A model generated the notes under the pieces. It ran no database searches. It saw nothing but the letters and a program-made list of their open reading frames with translations, and was not told the origin of the DNA. The translations under genes were made by a program, and so were the position numbers. 64,000 bases of DNA, taken from NCBI GenBank assembly GCA_905221605.1, contig CAJNDS010002834.1:623174-687173 (forward strand). The letters are read 5' to 3'. This document shows, one piece after another, positions 10,891-21,462 of this stretch (position 1 is the first letter of the stretch; each line of letters starts with the position of its first letter). The DNA comes from Symbiodinium natans (lineage: Eukaryota > Sar > Dinophyceae > Suessiales > Symbiodiniaceae).

Positions 10891-13494
10891 TGAGCATTTT
10901 CGTTCGGGCTTCTCCCGGACCATTTCTGAGCTTTTCGGACATTGCTACTTTTAGGGTTTTCTCCCTAGAGCCAAAATTCTGACACTTCTCCTTGAAACCA
11001 CAGTCTTCTGGCGGCAGCCAGGGACCCCCCCGCAAAATCTGGACCCTGGTACTCCGCGGTTCGGCAGACTGGACACGGCAAGGAGTCGTCCTATGTCATT
11101 CGACCTTTTCGGTTTGGGTTTCTCCCAGACCCATTCTTTCGAAGGTTCTTACCCGGACTCTGTCTCTGCTCCGATCGTTGTCTCGCGTAATCTGGACCGT
11201 GTCACCTCATCAATAACCTCGTGCTGTTATTCTGGCGGCGGCCGTTCGGAGGAAAACTTCCCTCAGGTTTCTCCAATAACTTTTTTCTTAAACATCTGCG
11301 CGCAAGTTCAGTTGCATCCTTTGGCTACAACTCAACTTCCGCGCGACGTGATTGTAATTTAGAGAAGGGGGTGAGAAAAAGAAAAAAGAAAAATTGATTA
11401 CACAACGAACACCGGGAGGGTCGGGCGGGCAACAAGCAGCCGCGCGTCAGGCTTGGCACACCCTAAACCCTAAACCCTAAACCCTAAACCCTAAACCCTC
11501 CTCTTTTGGGTACCCATCAAAGGCGGAACGGCACTCTTTAAAAAAACAGGGCTCCAAAACGAGGACCCTAATCTAGAGAACGACCCAACTGCCAGGCCTA
11601 CAAGTTAGTGGGTTGCAGCCCCCGAACTACAGGGCGTCGGCCCCAAGAACCCTAAACCCCAAACCCTAAACCCCAAACCCCAACAACCCAAACCCTAAAC
11701 CCCAAACCCCTAAACCCTAAACCCCAAACCCTGAACCCTCAACTCTAAGCCCCAAACCCTAAACGCTAGACCCTAAACCCCAGAAACCCCAGACACCCCA
11801 CAAACCCTAAACCCTAAACCCTAAACCCCTAACCCCTAAACCCCTAAACCCTAAACCCTAAACCCTAAACCCTAAACCCTAAACCCCTTCAACTCGAGGC
11901 CTGAACGGGCGCCTCCGGAAGCTGGTGACCCGAGCCTGTTTGGGGTTTAGGGTTTGGGGTTTAGGGTTTAGGGTTTGGGGTTTAGGGTTTAGGGTTTAGG
12001 GTTTGGGGTTTAGGGTTTAGGGTTTAGGGTTTGGGGTTTAGGGTTTAGGGTTTAGGGTTTAGGGTTTAGGGTTTGGGGTTTGGGGTTTGGAGTTTAGGGT
12101 TTTGGGGTTTAGGGAGCGGGCTGGACAAGGGTTTTGTTTCGTGGTTTTAAGGTATCAGGGTGTTTTAGGGTTTGGGTTGGATGTCGGGAGACCATCATCC
12201 TCAGGAATACACAGTGCCTCAGGGTTTAGGTTGAGGGTTTCTCCCTACACCCTGAACCGTAAACCCTAAGCCCTACATCCTAAACCCTAAACCCTAAACC
12301 CTAAACCCTAAACCGTAAAGCCTAAACCCTAACCCTAAACCCCGATGCATGTGGAAGGGCACGGGCTTCTGATGCCGATGTGGGTGTAGGGTTTTTTGGG
12401 CTCATGAGCCGACTGTGTCCCGATACCCTAGATCGGGCCGCTGGAGCCCAAAGCCGCAACGTTTAGGGTTTAGGGTTTAGGGTTTAGAGTTTAGGGGTTT
12501 AGGGTTCAGGGTTTAGGGTTTATGGTTCAGGGTTCAGGGTTCAGGGTTCAGGGTCCAGGGTTCAGGGTTCAGGGTCTAAGCTCGAATCCTGCACCCTCGC
12601 CCCCAGGCTCCCTAAACCCTAGCCCTAAATTCCAAGCTTTAATTTACTCTGTCAATACGCTGTAGACTTTATTGTGGGAACCCCCCAATACTACTATGCG
12701 GTCATGCTTAAGAACCCTTCAGGGCATCTACTTTTCGGATCCTCCCAGGGGTCTGGGTAAATGGGAAGGGTAAGCAATGGCCCTCAAACCGGAAACTCTA
12801 AACCCCCAGCATCGAATCAAGGGTTTTGAACATGTAGGGTTTAGGCTGTAGGGTTACGGGTATAAAGTTTAGTTCGGGTTTAGGGTTTAGGTTTACGGTT
12901 TAGGGTCACCTTTTTGGGCTGCGGCGTTTAGTGTGTTGAGGTACCACAGAACGTGCTCAGTGACGGGACGCCCCGGGATGTTCCGTGGTGTGCAGGGGAC
13001 TTTCGGGGCTGTGGCGTTTTGGGATTACAGGGCCTTTTCTAGATTTAGGGTTTAGGGGGTAGGGGTTTAGGCTCTAGGGGTAGGGGTTTATTGTTTCGGG
13101 TTTCTAGGTGAGAGTTTAGTGCACTTTGTGGCCTTGGGGCCTGGGGGGGGCGGGGGGGGAGGGGGAGGTTGGCCAAGCCACTAAGCGATCAAACATGGGA
13201 CGAGTGCTTAAGCAGTTCCTGTATATTCTAAATATAGTTTTGCACGTTATTTATTCTACATATTTGCGCAGTCGTAGTCCTCATGTTATAAATAAAGAAT
13301 TTGACTGGCATTCCCCCGCCCCCCCCCCGTCCCAGAACCAACCTCGTTATCAGTATGCGGACAGAAGTTGTCGGAAGTTCAATACATTTTGGCTTCTTTC
13401 GCGCGCGCGGGCTCGAAAAAAGACAGGGCTACCAATCTCGAGCCGGCTCGAAAAAATCCGAGAAACCAAGGGCATCGAATGGCACCGAAACTTT

Positions 13495-13535
<41 letters not shown>

Positions 13536-13765
13536 GGGTTTAGGGTTTAGGGTTTAGGGTTTAGGGTTTAGGGGGTTCAGGGTTTAGGGTTTAGGGTTAG
13601 GGTTTAGGGTTTAGGGGGGGGGGGGGGGGGGAGGGGTGGGTGGTCAGCATGTAAAAACAAAATATGCGTCATAGTGAGAGAGAGAGAGGGAGAGAGGGAC
13701 TTGTTTGATGAATGAAGTACGTGTATCATGCTCACACGCCAACACATGTAATATGTGTAACTCTC
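10891..13765. repeat. Telomere-type arrays with variant domains, no gene recognised
   Basis: Contains a C-strand array with mixed CCCTAAA and CCCCAAA (11648-11886), a G-strand array alternating TTTAGGG and TTTGGGG (11941-12100), a C-strand tract (12270-12345) and a TTTAGGG/TTCAGGG tract (12460-12575). A G-strand tract (13532-13612) has oligo-G runs at both ends. The frame at 11093-11362 (Ser-rich, no splice support) and the frames running into the G-run at 13500 are not accepted as genes. Confidence 0.7.
13491..13632 (+). repeat. T-run, G-run, TTTAGGG tract, G-run
   Basis: The order is a T homopolymer (13491-13504), a G homopolymer (13505-13532), a TTTAGGG tract with one longer G step, then another G run (about 13614-13631). 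Confidence 0.9.
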
Positions 13766-13867
13766 ATGTCTCAAGCTGCCGGCCCTGAGGTTTCACCGAT
13801 GGAGTTCGTGCTCCTTTTGGAGTACCTGCGCGAAAACCGCGAGACCTCCGATGCTTTGAAAGAGCTT
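13766..13867 (+). CDS. Candidate first exon with ATG, unknown protein
   Basis: Thirty-four codons from ATG at 13766 to donor GTGAGA at 13868. The peptide starts MSQAAGPEVSPMEFVLLL and continues with a charged helix-like stretch ending SDALKEL. The codons look biased and the block is followed by an AT-rich intron-like sequence. The start is chosen because it is the first Met in an open frame ending at a good donor. I do not recognise the family; it resembles the start of a soluble helical protein. Confidence 0.5.
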
Positions 13868-14437
13868 GTGAGATTTTTTTTCATATATGGGGTTCCCTAA
13901 CTAATACTCCCTTGGCTTGGGGTCTCTTAAGGTTTGGACCTCCAGCTTCGGATATCTAAGAACGTGCCGCAAACCTTTTCAACCCGGAAGCCCCCAAGTA
14001 GTCCTAGCCCCTTAAACCCTTAGACCCTAACAAAACCCGAATTAAACCCTGAACCCCAAGCCCTACACCCTAAACGCCCGAAACCCGACAACCCAAAAAC
14101 TCTGCATGAGGGTTTGGAGTAGAGGTTTCAGCGGTTTAAGCTTGGGTTTACAAAGTGGAGGCTCTAGGGCAGCTAAGCCCTCATCTGGGTTTCTTGAATG
14201 TTGGGTTGAAAGTTTTCGAACTCGAAGCACTCCGGCGCATACACTGAGGACCCTGACACACTACTCGCCTAAACGTGAAAAAGCCCTACCGCCCTAAAGC
14301 CCTGGACCCGAAACCCAAAGTGGTTGCGGATGCTAAGGAAGATGACCTGATGCCACCCGGACAGCAGAGCTCAAATCGGTACCCCACCCCCAGCCCCCTC
14401 CAGAATCTAAGTTGTATGGAACAACGAAGTAATATGC

Positions 14438-14600
14438 CCTAAACCCCAAGTCCCAAACCCCAAACCCCAAGTCCCAAACCCTAAACCCTAAACCCCAAAC
14501 CCCAAACCCCAAACCCTAAACCCTAAACCCTAAACCCTAAACCCTAAACCCTAAACCCTAAACCCTAAACCCTAAACCCTAAACCCTAAACCCTAAACCC
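14438..14600 (-). repeat. CCCTAAA/CCCCAAA tract
   Basis: A long C-strand array: variant CCCCAAA units on the left, uniform CCCTAAA units on the right. Confidence 0.95.
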
Positions 14601-14601
14601 A

Positions 14602-14691
14602 ATCGACCTGTTTGGGGAAGCAGTTTCTACGAGGGACCAGTACGGTGCCTTGGCTCCCATCCTGAAGCTTCTTGCTTTTAAGGGCTTATAG
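14602..14691 (+). CDS. Candidate exon, unknown protein
   Basis: An open block directly after the array, encoding IDLFGEAVSTRDQYGALA and then PILKLLAFKGL, with an in-frame TAG at 14689-14691. The composition (acidic start, amphipathic end) is protein-like, but there is no clear acceptor because the left side is the CCCTAAA array. It could be an exon truncated by the array. Confidence 0.35.
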   Translation: MDLFGEAVSTRDQYGALAPILKLLAFKGL

Positions 14692-14852
14692 GGTTTAGGG
14701 TTTAGGGTTTAGGGTTTCGGGTTTCGGGTTGTGGGTTTAGGGTTTAGGGTTTAGGGTTTAGGGTTTGGGGTTTGGGGTTTAGGGTTTAGGGTTTAGGGTT
14801 TTTAGTTTTTAGGGTTTAGGGTTGTGGGTTTAGGGTTTAGGGTTTAGGGTTG
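14688..14852 (+). repeat. TTTAGGG array with TTTCGGG and TTGTGGG variants
   Basis: A G-strand array with interspersed variant units. Confidence 0.93.
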
Positions 14853-14985
14853 TGGGTTTAAGGGATGGGGGGTCGTCGCGCTCAACCTATGAGGAGTAGG
14901 ATTCTGGAACTGAGACCCTAAAGCTTGCTGATGCTTCGGGAGGGCGGGGGTTCTTCCTTGTGAATTAAACGGTTCTGGGCTTTTT

Positions 14986-14994
<9 letters not shown>

Positions 14995-15029
<35 letters not shown>

Positions 15030-15110
15030 TTCTCTCTCTGGCTATTTGTTTGGGGCCGTGGTTCAGGGCTTTGCAGATTGTGTGTGTGTGTGTACGTGTG
15101 TTTTTGCCGG
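14995..15110. repeat. CT and GT microsatellites
   Basis: An interrupted (CT)n at about 14996-15040 is followed by (GT)n at about 15078-15100 and a G-rich run at 15119-15146. Confidence 0.9.
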
Positions 15111-15273
15111 GTCGGGTGGGGGGGTCGGGGGGGGGAGGGGGGGGGGCTTGGTCGGCTTCTTGGTTTGGGCGGGCGTTGCCCATAAGCCCTAAAGCCTAAA
15201 TTGCAGCCTAAACCCTAAACAAGTCTACCCAAGACCCGACCCTCGAAGCCTTACCCGTTAAAGTCGAAGGCAA

Positions 15274-15329
15274 CTGATCAGCTCGTCGAAGTGGCGAAAG
15301 CGCCTCAACCAGAAGGCATGGGCGCTTAG
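15274..15329 (+). CDS. Candidate basic exon remnant
   Basis: An open block encoding LISSSKWRKRLNQKAWALS, with a possible acceptor GATCAG ending at 15281. It is followed at once by a long TTTAGGG array. The basic cluster KWRKR is reminiscent of a nuclear or RNA-binding tail, but the block is short and unassigned. Confidence 0.3.
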
Positions 15330-15445
15330 TTTAGGGTTTAGGGTTTAGGGTTTAGGGTTTAGGGTTTAGGGTTTAGGGTTTAGGGTTTAGGGTTTAGGGT
15401 TCAGGGTTCAGGGTTCAGGGTTCAGGGGTTCGGGTTCAGGGTTTA
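15328..15445 (+). repeat. TTTAGGG then TTCAGGG array
   Basis: A G-strand tract that switches to homogeneous TTCAGGG units at its right end. Confidence 0.94.
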
Positions 15446-15561
15446 ATCCTGAAAACCGCATCCCTAAACCGGGGACTGCTGTTCCTACCGTGTTGTCTTT
15501 AAGCTTAAGTCTTGTAAGACTAGCAGTCGCCACTGCGATTGTTGAGTGTTTATCATTGTGA

Positions 15562-15635
15562 GGGTTTAGGGTTTAGGGTTTAGGGTTTAGGGTTTAGGGT
15601 TTAGGGTTTAGGGTTTAGGGTTTAGGGTTTAGGGC
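15562..15635 (+). repeat. TTTAGGG tract
   Basis: A perfect G-strand tract. A C-strand tract follows at 15732-15778. Confidence 0.95.
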
Positions 15636-16067
15636 TACTAGGGAAGGAAGGGAGTGGGTCTCACCATGTCTTCAGTCCTGCTAAGCCAGCAGCAAGTTGC
15701 CAGGCATGACTTAGGAAGCATTTGGCTTTCCCTAAACCCTAAACCCTAAACCCTAAACCCTAAACCCTAAACCCCCTAAATTTAAGGAGCGCTCCCAAAC
15801 TTGAAGATCCTAGAATTGTTGGGTTTGGTATAGGGTATACGGTTTAGGGTTAGGGTTGAGGTTTGAGGATTGAGGGCTTTGTGGGTTTTAGGACCTTTTA
15901 GGGTTGTCAAAGTTTTTAGCGTTTAGTGTTTTAGGGTTTTCAGGGGCTTTAGGGTTCTTAGGATTTTGAGGGTGGTTAGGGCGCCTGACTGCATGATTCT
16001 TCAGCAGAACCCTAAATCCTAAACCCTAAACCCCAAACCCTAAACCCTAAACCCTGTGCACGTGCAG

Positions 16068-16124
16068 GTCCTCAAGCGCAGCTTCTCCGGGGACCTGCTG
16101 AGTCTCCTCCACGGCCTAGGCTGA
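16068..16124 (+). CDS. Candidate terminal exon, unknown protein
   Basis: Acceptor CGTGCAG (16061-16067) is followed by 18 codons, VLKRSFSGDLLSLLHGLG, and a TGA. It would be the C-terminus of an unknown protein. It lies just after a short CCCTAAA tract. Confidence 0.4.
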   Translation, partial: VLKRSFSGDLLSLLHGLG

Positions 16125-16611
16125 AACTTTGGGTTTAGGGTTTCGGGTGTAGGGTGGGGTGTGTGGGGAAGGTTTATAGGGTTCAGTGTTTTGGGGTGTA
16201 GGGTTTAGGGCTTAGGGTTTAGGTTTTTTCGGGTTTAGGGTTTCGGGCTTAGGGCTTACTGAAATGAACGTCCAGGGCAAAAGGGTGTTTTGCAAGGTCA
16301 CCTGATTGCTGAAGGAGCTCGGATTGTTTAGCGTCCTGAAGGGCCCACAGTATAAAGCTGTGGAGAAGATTGTGGCACGAAAATTAGTTTAGAGTTTAGG
16401 GTTCAAGGTGTAAGGTTTAGTTTCCTTAGGCCAGATCCTATACCTAAACCTTATAAACCCTAAACCAGTTCCTTTTGGGGTCTAAGTATTTACTGATTGG
16501 CCCCAAGCCCCATGATTTTCTAAGATATCCCTGAAGGAATCGAAGTGTGCCACGTCTCCCACGTGACCCAAGGGACCTAAGTGTCGCAAGTGACCGAGTG
16601 GTCCAAGTTTT

Positions 16612-16667
16612 AGGGTTTAGGGTTTAGGGTTTAGGGTTTAGGGTTTAGGGTTTAGGGTTTAGGGTTA
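16612..16667 (+). repeat. TTTAGGG tract
   Basis: A perfect G-strand tract flanked on both sides by similar but diverged AAGTGTG/GTGACC motifs. Confidence 0.93.
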
Positions 16668-16914
16668 CGTTTCAAGTGTGACCCGTGTGACGCAACTCAT
16701 AGGTGGCTTCAATGAAGAGTTGCATATCAGGTTCGTCAAAATGAGTACATGCTGCCTTGTAGAAACATACAGAAGACCTTGACTTCATCAGAGAGTTGTA
16801 AGTGGGCAGTCTCCGGGTGGCTAGGCCTGCAGACTAAATGCGCACTCGAAGAGCGCTTCCGTTTAACACACCAGAAGCCCTAAACCCCGTCCCCTTCGGG
16901 CCTGAAGTGTGGAA

Positions 16915-16963
16915 GGTCTTTAGGGTTTAGGGTTTAGGGTTTAGGGTTTAGGTTTTAGGGTCT

Positions 16964-16994
<31 letters not shown>

Positions 16995-16996
16995 GT
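16915..16996 (+). repeat. TTTAGGG tract ending in T-run and G-run
   Basis: A G-strand tract followed by a T homopolymer and then a G homopolymer, as at 13491. Confidence 0.9.
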
Positions 16997-17518
16997 TGAG
17001 GGTTTAACCGGCTTGGTCTACCCACCCTCATGGTGCTAAGGGAAATCCAAGGTTTAGGGGGGGCTCAGGGTCTGCGCTGCGTGCCTCGGACCTCGGACCT
17101 TCCTGTCGCTCTTCCACGGTTCGAAGCATCCAGCAACCCCAAGCAAGAACGCCCTAAAGTCTCTCGGGTTTAGGGTTTGGGGGTTTAGGGTTCAGGTTTC
17201 AGGTTGTTTGAATATTTCCTTATCTGGGCTTGTAAGGGGCCCCGTTTTCAAACTTTCAAGTCGGGTGTAAAGGCCTCGCACACTCCAAAAAACCTGCTGA
17301 CGTAATTCGTATCGGTATACGTGATAGCAAGATAGTAGTGACCACGTCCACATGACATGGTAAGACTACTGTGAAAGATGCCCAAATCTGGCACGAATTC
17401 ATTGCAACTTCTCCATATGTTAGAAGCAGAAGGATCCCCCACCGCAGGGTTTTGGGGTTTAGGGTTTGGGGTTTAGGGTTTAGGGTTTGGGGTTTAGGGT
17501 TTAGGGTTTAGGGTGAGG

Positions 17519-17689
17519 GCCATTGCCTCAGCCGCAATGGACGCCTTTCATCTGTCCTTGGCTGCGATGCTGACCCATGAAATGGATGCCACGTTTCGGC
17601 ATGAGTGGCGCATCCTGCCACTGTTGAACCTGATCCCCGACGATGACACGGCCCGTGACGTCTTCATCGTGCCTTACTTAGGAAAGTAA
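17519..17689 (+). CDS. Candidate exon with THEMDA/HEWR motif (small membrane protein type)
   Basis: The frame reads AIASAAMDAFHLSLAAML, then THEMDATFRHEWRILPLLN, then an acidic turn PDDD and VFIVPYLGK, with TAA at 17687-17689. The pattern TH-E-hydrophobic-DA followed by HEWR, with hydrophobic flanks, recalls a family of small multi-helix membrane proteins of unknown function (DUF6713-like, from memory and unchecked). Possible acceptors are GTGAG before 17518 and CCTCAG before 17531. The donor GTAAAG at 17686 would splice before the stop, so the protein may continue. It is flanked on the left by a TTTAGGG/TTTGGGG tract. Confidence 0.55.
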   Translation, partial: AIASAAMDAFHLSLAAMLTHEMDATFRHEWRILPLLNLIPDDDTARDVFIVPYLGK

Positions 17690-18180
17690 AGGATCTTTGA
17701 GCTTTTGTTGGTTTCCTTATTTTTGTGTTTTTTGTGCTTGTTGTCATGTTTTGTAGTTTTTTGTAGTGTTTTTTGAGGTTCAACCTTTTCTATTCTTTGG
17801 TTATTGGGGAAAAAAAAGGTGCTGCACATACCCCTCTGCTGGTGGATTTTTGCCGCATGCCAGGGAAGCAAGGCGGCCCGGTTTGTCTTCTGCGCATTTG
17901 CAGTCATCCACGTGGGACTCCACTACCTTCTCCGCCATCATCCCCTCTATGTGTCTTGGTAGCAGAGTGGTACCCTCTTCCCTTTTGTTGTTGGTTCTGG
18001 GTTCCCTTGTGAAATAGCCAGCCCCAAAGAAGGGTACCCGAAGCCTAAACCCTATACCCCTTTAAACCGTGTAAGCCCTATGCACCCTCTAACACCCTAT
18101 AACACGCTAGAACACCTTATAAAACCCTATATAACCTCATATAACCCTATAAAGCCCCATAAGCCCTGAAACCTGCTAAG

Positions 18181-18279
18181 GAGTTCAACAACGCCACGTC
18201 CTGGTCCATCATCTTGCTGTCGGGCGCTGCCGGGCTTGTCCACAACTTGCTGATGATCCGGGCCCACTCCTTGAGGCTA
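18181..18279 (+). CDS. Candidate exon with a membrane segment, ending at a MITE
   Basis: Acceptor TGCTAAG (18174-18180) opens a frame EFNNATSWSIILLSGAAG, then LVHNLLMIRAHSLRL. The middle is hydrophobic enough for a transmembrane helix. The frame runs directly into the family A element at 18279, so the exon either ends near 18275 (TTGAG|GC, a GC donor) or has been interrupted. Family unknown. Confidence 0.45.
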
Positions 18280-18439
18280 TATCCCCCTTGGGAATTAATT
18301 TTTCCTGTTTATATAAAACCCAGGAGGATATTAAAAACATATTATTTTTATTAAGGTTCTAAGGATAGTATTTTTTGTTTATATAAAACCCAAGAGGGTA
18401 TTAAAAACATATTATTTTTATTAAGGTTCTAAGGATAGT
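18279..18439 (+). mobile_element. MITE-like family A, copy 2, internally duplicated
   Basis: Starts TATCCCCCTTGGGAATTA. The block from TTTATATAAAACCCA to TTCTAAGGATAGT is present twice in tandem (unit about 77 bp). It abuts an exon-like block on the left. Confidence 0.8.
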
Positions 18440-18582
18440 CTAGGAAGAGCACCCGGCGACGCTGAAGCTTCATGGGCCCCGGCGCCCTCTGAAGTGATGA
18501 GCTGAGAGATGAAGGCTGAGGGCTGAGGGTTTAGGGTTAAGGGTTAAGGGTTTAGGGTTTCAAGACCCTGGCAGCCTTTGCC

Positions 18583-18656
18583 TAAACCCTAAACCCTAAA
18601 CCCTAAACCCTAAACCCTAAACCCCAAACCCCAAACCCCAAACCCCAAACCCTAAA
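18583..18656 (-). repeat. CCCTAAA tract with CCCCAAA block
   Basis: A C-strand tract with a run of CCCCAAA units in the middle. Confidence 0.94.
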
Positions 18657-18699
18657 CCTGGAGATCGATTTTTCTTACCTGGCACCTCTAGGGCTGCCA

Positions 18700-18770
18700 G
18701 AGACCCATGCAGACACTGCGCGGCCGCAGACAAATGCCCAAGAAAGTTCGCGGACCTCCGGGGCTTTACG
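18700..18770 (+). CDS. Ambiguous open block between arrays
   Basis: Two frames stay open. One contains DPCRHCAAADKCPRKF with a Cys-x2-Cys pair; the other starts at an internal ATG (MQTLRGRRQMPKKV). The block ends CGAAAG|GGTTTG at the next tract. The stretch CATGCAGACACTG recurs at about 59184 inside a CAX intron, which argues for a dispersed repeat rather than an exon. Confidence 0.2.
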
Positions 18771-18771
18771 A

Positions 18772-18867
18772 AAGGGTTTGGGGTTTAGGGTTTGGGGTTT
18801 AGGGTTTAGGGTTTCGGGTTTAGGGTTTAGGGTTTAGGGTTTGGGGTTTGGGGTTTGGGGTTTAGGG
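18772..18867 (+). repeat. TTTAGGG/TTTGGGG array
   Basis: A G-strand array with alternating variant units. Confidence 0.93.
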
Positions 18868-19274
18868 AGAAATAGGGTTTTGGGGCTTGGGGTTATTGAG
18901 GTTTTGAGGTTTTGTCAGGGTTTTGTTTTGGCTTGGGGATATGAAGGTCCTTTTCGTGGTTTGGGGAGCGGGGAGGGGGGGGGGGTGCCCTGGCTTGGAC
19001 AGCTCATTAGTCTCTATATGCTGACTTGGTCTTCTAGGGTTTAGGGTTTTAAGGTTTAGGGTTCGAGGTTTAAGGTTTAAGGCTTAAGGTTGTTGTTGTT
19101 TCTTTTCTGTTTCTGCCGCAGGCAACCAACACAAACACGTGAGTTCGTCAAGCCAAAATCCCCCAACTCATCTAGCCGCTGCCCAGGAAACTCTGAGCTC
19201 ACTGTACCGTTAACCCCTAAACCCCTTCACCGTAAGCCCAACGACCCTGAAATCCAAACCCAAAACCAATAGAC

Positions 19275-19407
19275 CTCTTCCCCCAAACCCTAAACCCGAA
19301 ACCCCAAACCCCAAACCCCAAGCCCTAAACCCTAAACCCTAAACCCTAAACCCTAAACCCTAAACCCTAAACCCTAAACCCTAAACCCTAAACCCTAAAC
19401 CCTAAAC
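19275..19407 (-). repeat. CCCTAAA array
   Basis: A long C-strand array, uniform in its right half. Confidence 0.95.
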
Positions 19408-19513
19408 TAGGCTCAAGTCCTTGCAGCTTGCAAGCTGGCTTGGGGGTGCACCGGCTTGCATGGACTAGCACCCTGGCTTGAAGCACCCCAACCATAGACA
19501 AGATTTCGGTGTG

Positions 19514-19614
19514 TAGGGTTTAGGGTTTAGGGTTTAGGGTTTAGGGTTTAGGGTTTAGGGTTTAGGGTTTAGGGTTTAGGGTTTAGGGTTTAGGGTTTAG
19601 GGTTTAGGGTTTAG
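19514..19614 (+). repeat. TTTAGGG array
   Basis: A perfect G-strand array of more than a dozen units. Confidence 0.96.
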
Positions 19615-19651
19615 GGGTCCTCAAACCGAGAAAGGCCCTAAACTCTCAACC

Positions 19652-19770
19652 CCCGGAGGCGTGAATCCAAATACTCCAATTGGCGTGGGCGTGTTCCGCC
19701 AACTCCTGGCGGTTCTCTCAGTCGGAGACCCAGGACTAGTTGTCCCAGGGCCTTCGAGGGCTGACGTTTT
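19652..19770 (+). CDS. Open block between arrays, unknown
   Basis: The frame GGVNPNTPIGVGVFRQLL, then AVLSVGDPGLVVPGP, stays open through the block and into the next tract. No clear acceptor is seen. It may be an exon or chance coding potential in GC-rich intron DNA. Confidence 0.3.
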
Positions 19771-20023
19771 TGGTTTAGGGGTTTAGGGTTTAGAGGATTT
19801 AGGGTTTAGGGTTTAGGGTTTAGGGTTTAGGGTTTGGGGGTAGGGTTTAGGTCCTAAACCCTAAACCCTAAACCCTAAAACCCTAAGACCCTAAACCCCG
19901 AACCGGCAACGCGGGTCGAGTCTATGAAGGCTACAAACCCCATCAATCCCGACCCGTAAATCGTCCACCTGTCAAGGTTCCAAAAACCTCGTAGACAGCC
20001 TAAACCCAAAACCTACGAAGCCT

Positions 20024-20081
20024 AGACCCCAAACCCTAAACCCTAAACCCTAAACCCTAAACCCTAAACCCTAAACCCTGA
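20024..20081 (-). repeat. CCCTAAA tract
   Basis: A uniform C-strand tract; others follow at 20312-20452 and 20585-20646. Confidence 0.95.
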
Positions 20082-20125
20082 ATAGCCTAAACCTTAAGCC
20101 TTAAACCCTCAATTACTGTTTACAC

Positions 20126-20215
20126 CACGAGCTCTCCTTCAAGTCCCTCCCTCCCGCCGCCCACCTTTCCATGTCCCGATTCGAGGCGCTCTTATGCCAC
20201 TTGGCTGAAGCTTAA
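20126..20215 (+). CDS. Candidate terminal exon, unknown protein
   Basis: The frame HELSFKSLPPAAHLSMSR, then FEALLCHLAEA, ends in TAA at 20213-20215. There is no convincing acceptor. It could be the C-terminus of an unknown protein. Confidence 0.3.
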   Translation, partial: HELSFKSLPPAAHLSMSRFEALLCHLAEA

Positions 20216-20311
20216 TGATCTACCCTAATTGTTTAGTCCCTAACACTAGAGAGCCAAAACTTCGACCCTGAGACTTGGGATGGTTCGGAGTTTGTGCACC
20301 GCAACCCAAGT

Positions 20312-20646
20312 CACCCTAAACCCCAAACCCCAAACCCCAAACCCTGAACCCTAACCCTGAACCCTAAACCCCTAAACCCTAAACCCTAAACCCTAAACCC
20401 TAAACCCTAAACCCTAAACCCTAAACCCTAAACCCTAAACCCTAAACCCTAACTCCTCAGCCCAAAGCCAGCACCAATTCTGTAACCCAAAGGTTAAACC
20501 CTCTAAGCCTCTTGCAAACCCCGAACCCTAAGCTTACATCCCTGTAAGCCTGAGCCCTGAAACCTAAGCGGCCTCAACCCTGCGCAACCCTAAACCCCAA
20601 ACCCCAAACCCCAAACCCTAAACCCTAAACCCTAAACCCTAAATTT
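20312..20646 (-). repeat. Two CCCTAAA arrays with CCCCAAA starts
   Basis: The tracts at 20312-20452 and 20585-20646 both begin with CCCCAAA units and switch to CCCTAAA. They are separated by about 130 bp of unique DNA. Confidence 0.93.
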
Positions 20647-20919
20647 TGTTGTGCTTAAGCCATCTATCCCCGAGCCTAAGCCCTGCAAATCCGATCCCAT
20701 ATAGTACCATCTGCACCACATACCCCATGTAAATCCATACGGTCCTAAACCACATATAACCACATGCATCATGCAGCACTATGTAACTCTGTTCAAGCTA
20801 CATCGAGCCCTATAACCTTCGCTTGCAGTGATGTCCGAGTCCTGGGTTTAGGCGTGCGCTTTTTCGTGTTGTTGGCTTTGGTGTGTTTAGTTTTGGGTTT
20901 AGGATTTTGAGGGTAGGGT

Positions 20920-21000
20920 TTTAGGGTTTAGGGTTTAGGGTTTAGGGTTTAGGGTTTAGGGTTTAGGGTTTAGGGTTTAGGGTTTAGGGTTTAGGGTTTA
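20920..21000 (+). repeat. TTTAGGG array
   Basis: A uniform G-strand array. Confidence 0.95.
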
Positions 21001-21336
21001 GACCGCGGGGTTCAGGGTGTGGGTCTAGGGCTGGGGTCTTAGGGCTTAGTGGTGTAAGCTTAGGTTTTGTGGTTTGCGATGTTAGGGCTGCAGGTTTGGT
21101 CTAGGAAAGTAATTTTGACTACAGCGCGCCTCGAGTTAGCATATTCCTGAAACTCACATGGCTTTGAAAGGGCCTGAAAGGGTTTAGGGTTTAGGGCTTA
21201 GGGTTTAGGGTTTAGGGTTTAAAGTTTAGAGTTTGGGACCCAAGTTTGGGACTGTAGGTTGAGGTTTAAAGGTTAGGGCCGCAAAAAGGGGGCTGGACTC
21301 GTAAGCCTACCAAACCTAAGCCCTAAACCCTAAACC

Positions 21337-21462
21337 CTCAACCTCAATATCAGCCCCCGAGGCATCGACAAGCAGCACCTCCTCATGTATTTCACTTGGT
21401 CGAAGACCCACTGCTTGGAGATGACTGAAGCCATGGCAAACAGGGCTGCTGTGCTTTACCAA
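21337..21462 (+). CDS. Candidate exon, unknown protein
   Basis: An open block of 42 codons, LNLNISPRGIDKQHLLMY, then FTWSKTHCLEMTEAMAN, then RAAVLYQ, running into an oligo-G stretch. The residue mix (aromatic, charged, a Cys) looks genuinely coding. No clear acceptor is visible because CCCTAAA repeats lead into it. No family recognised. Confidence 0.4.
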
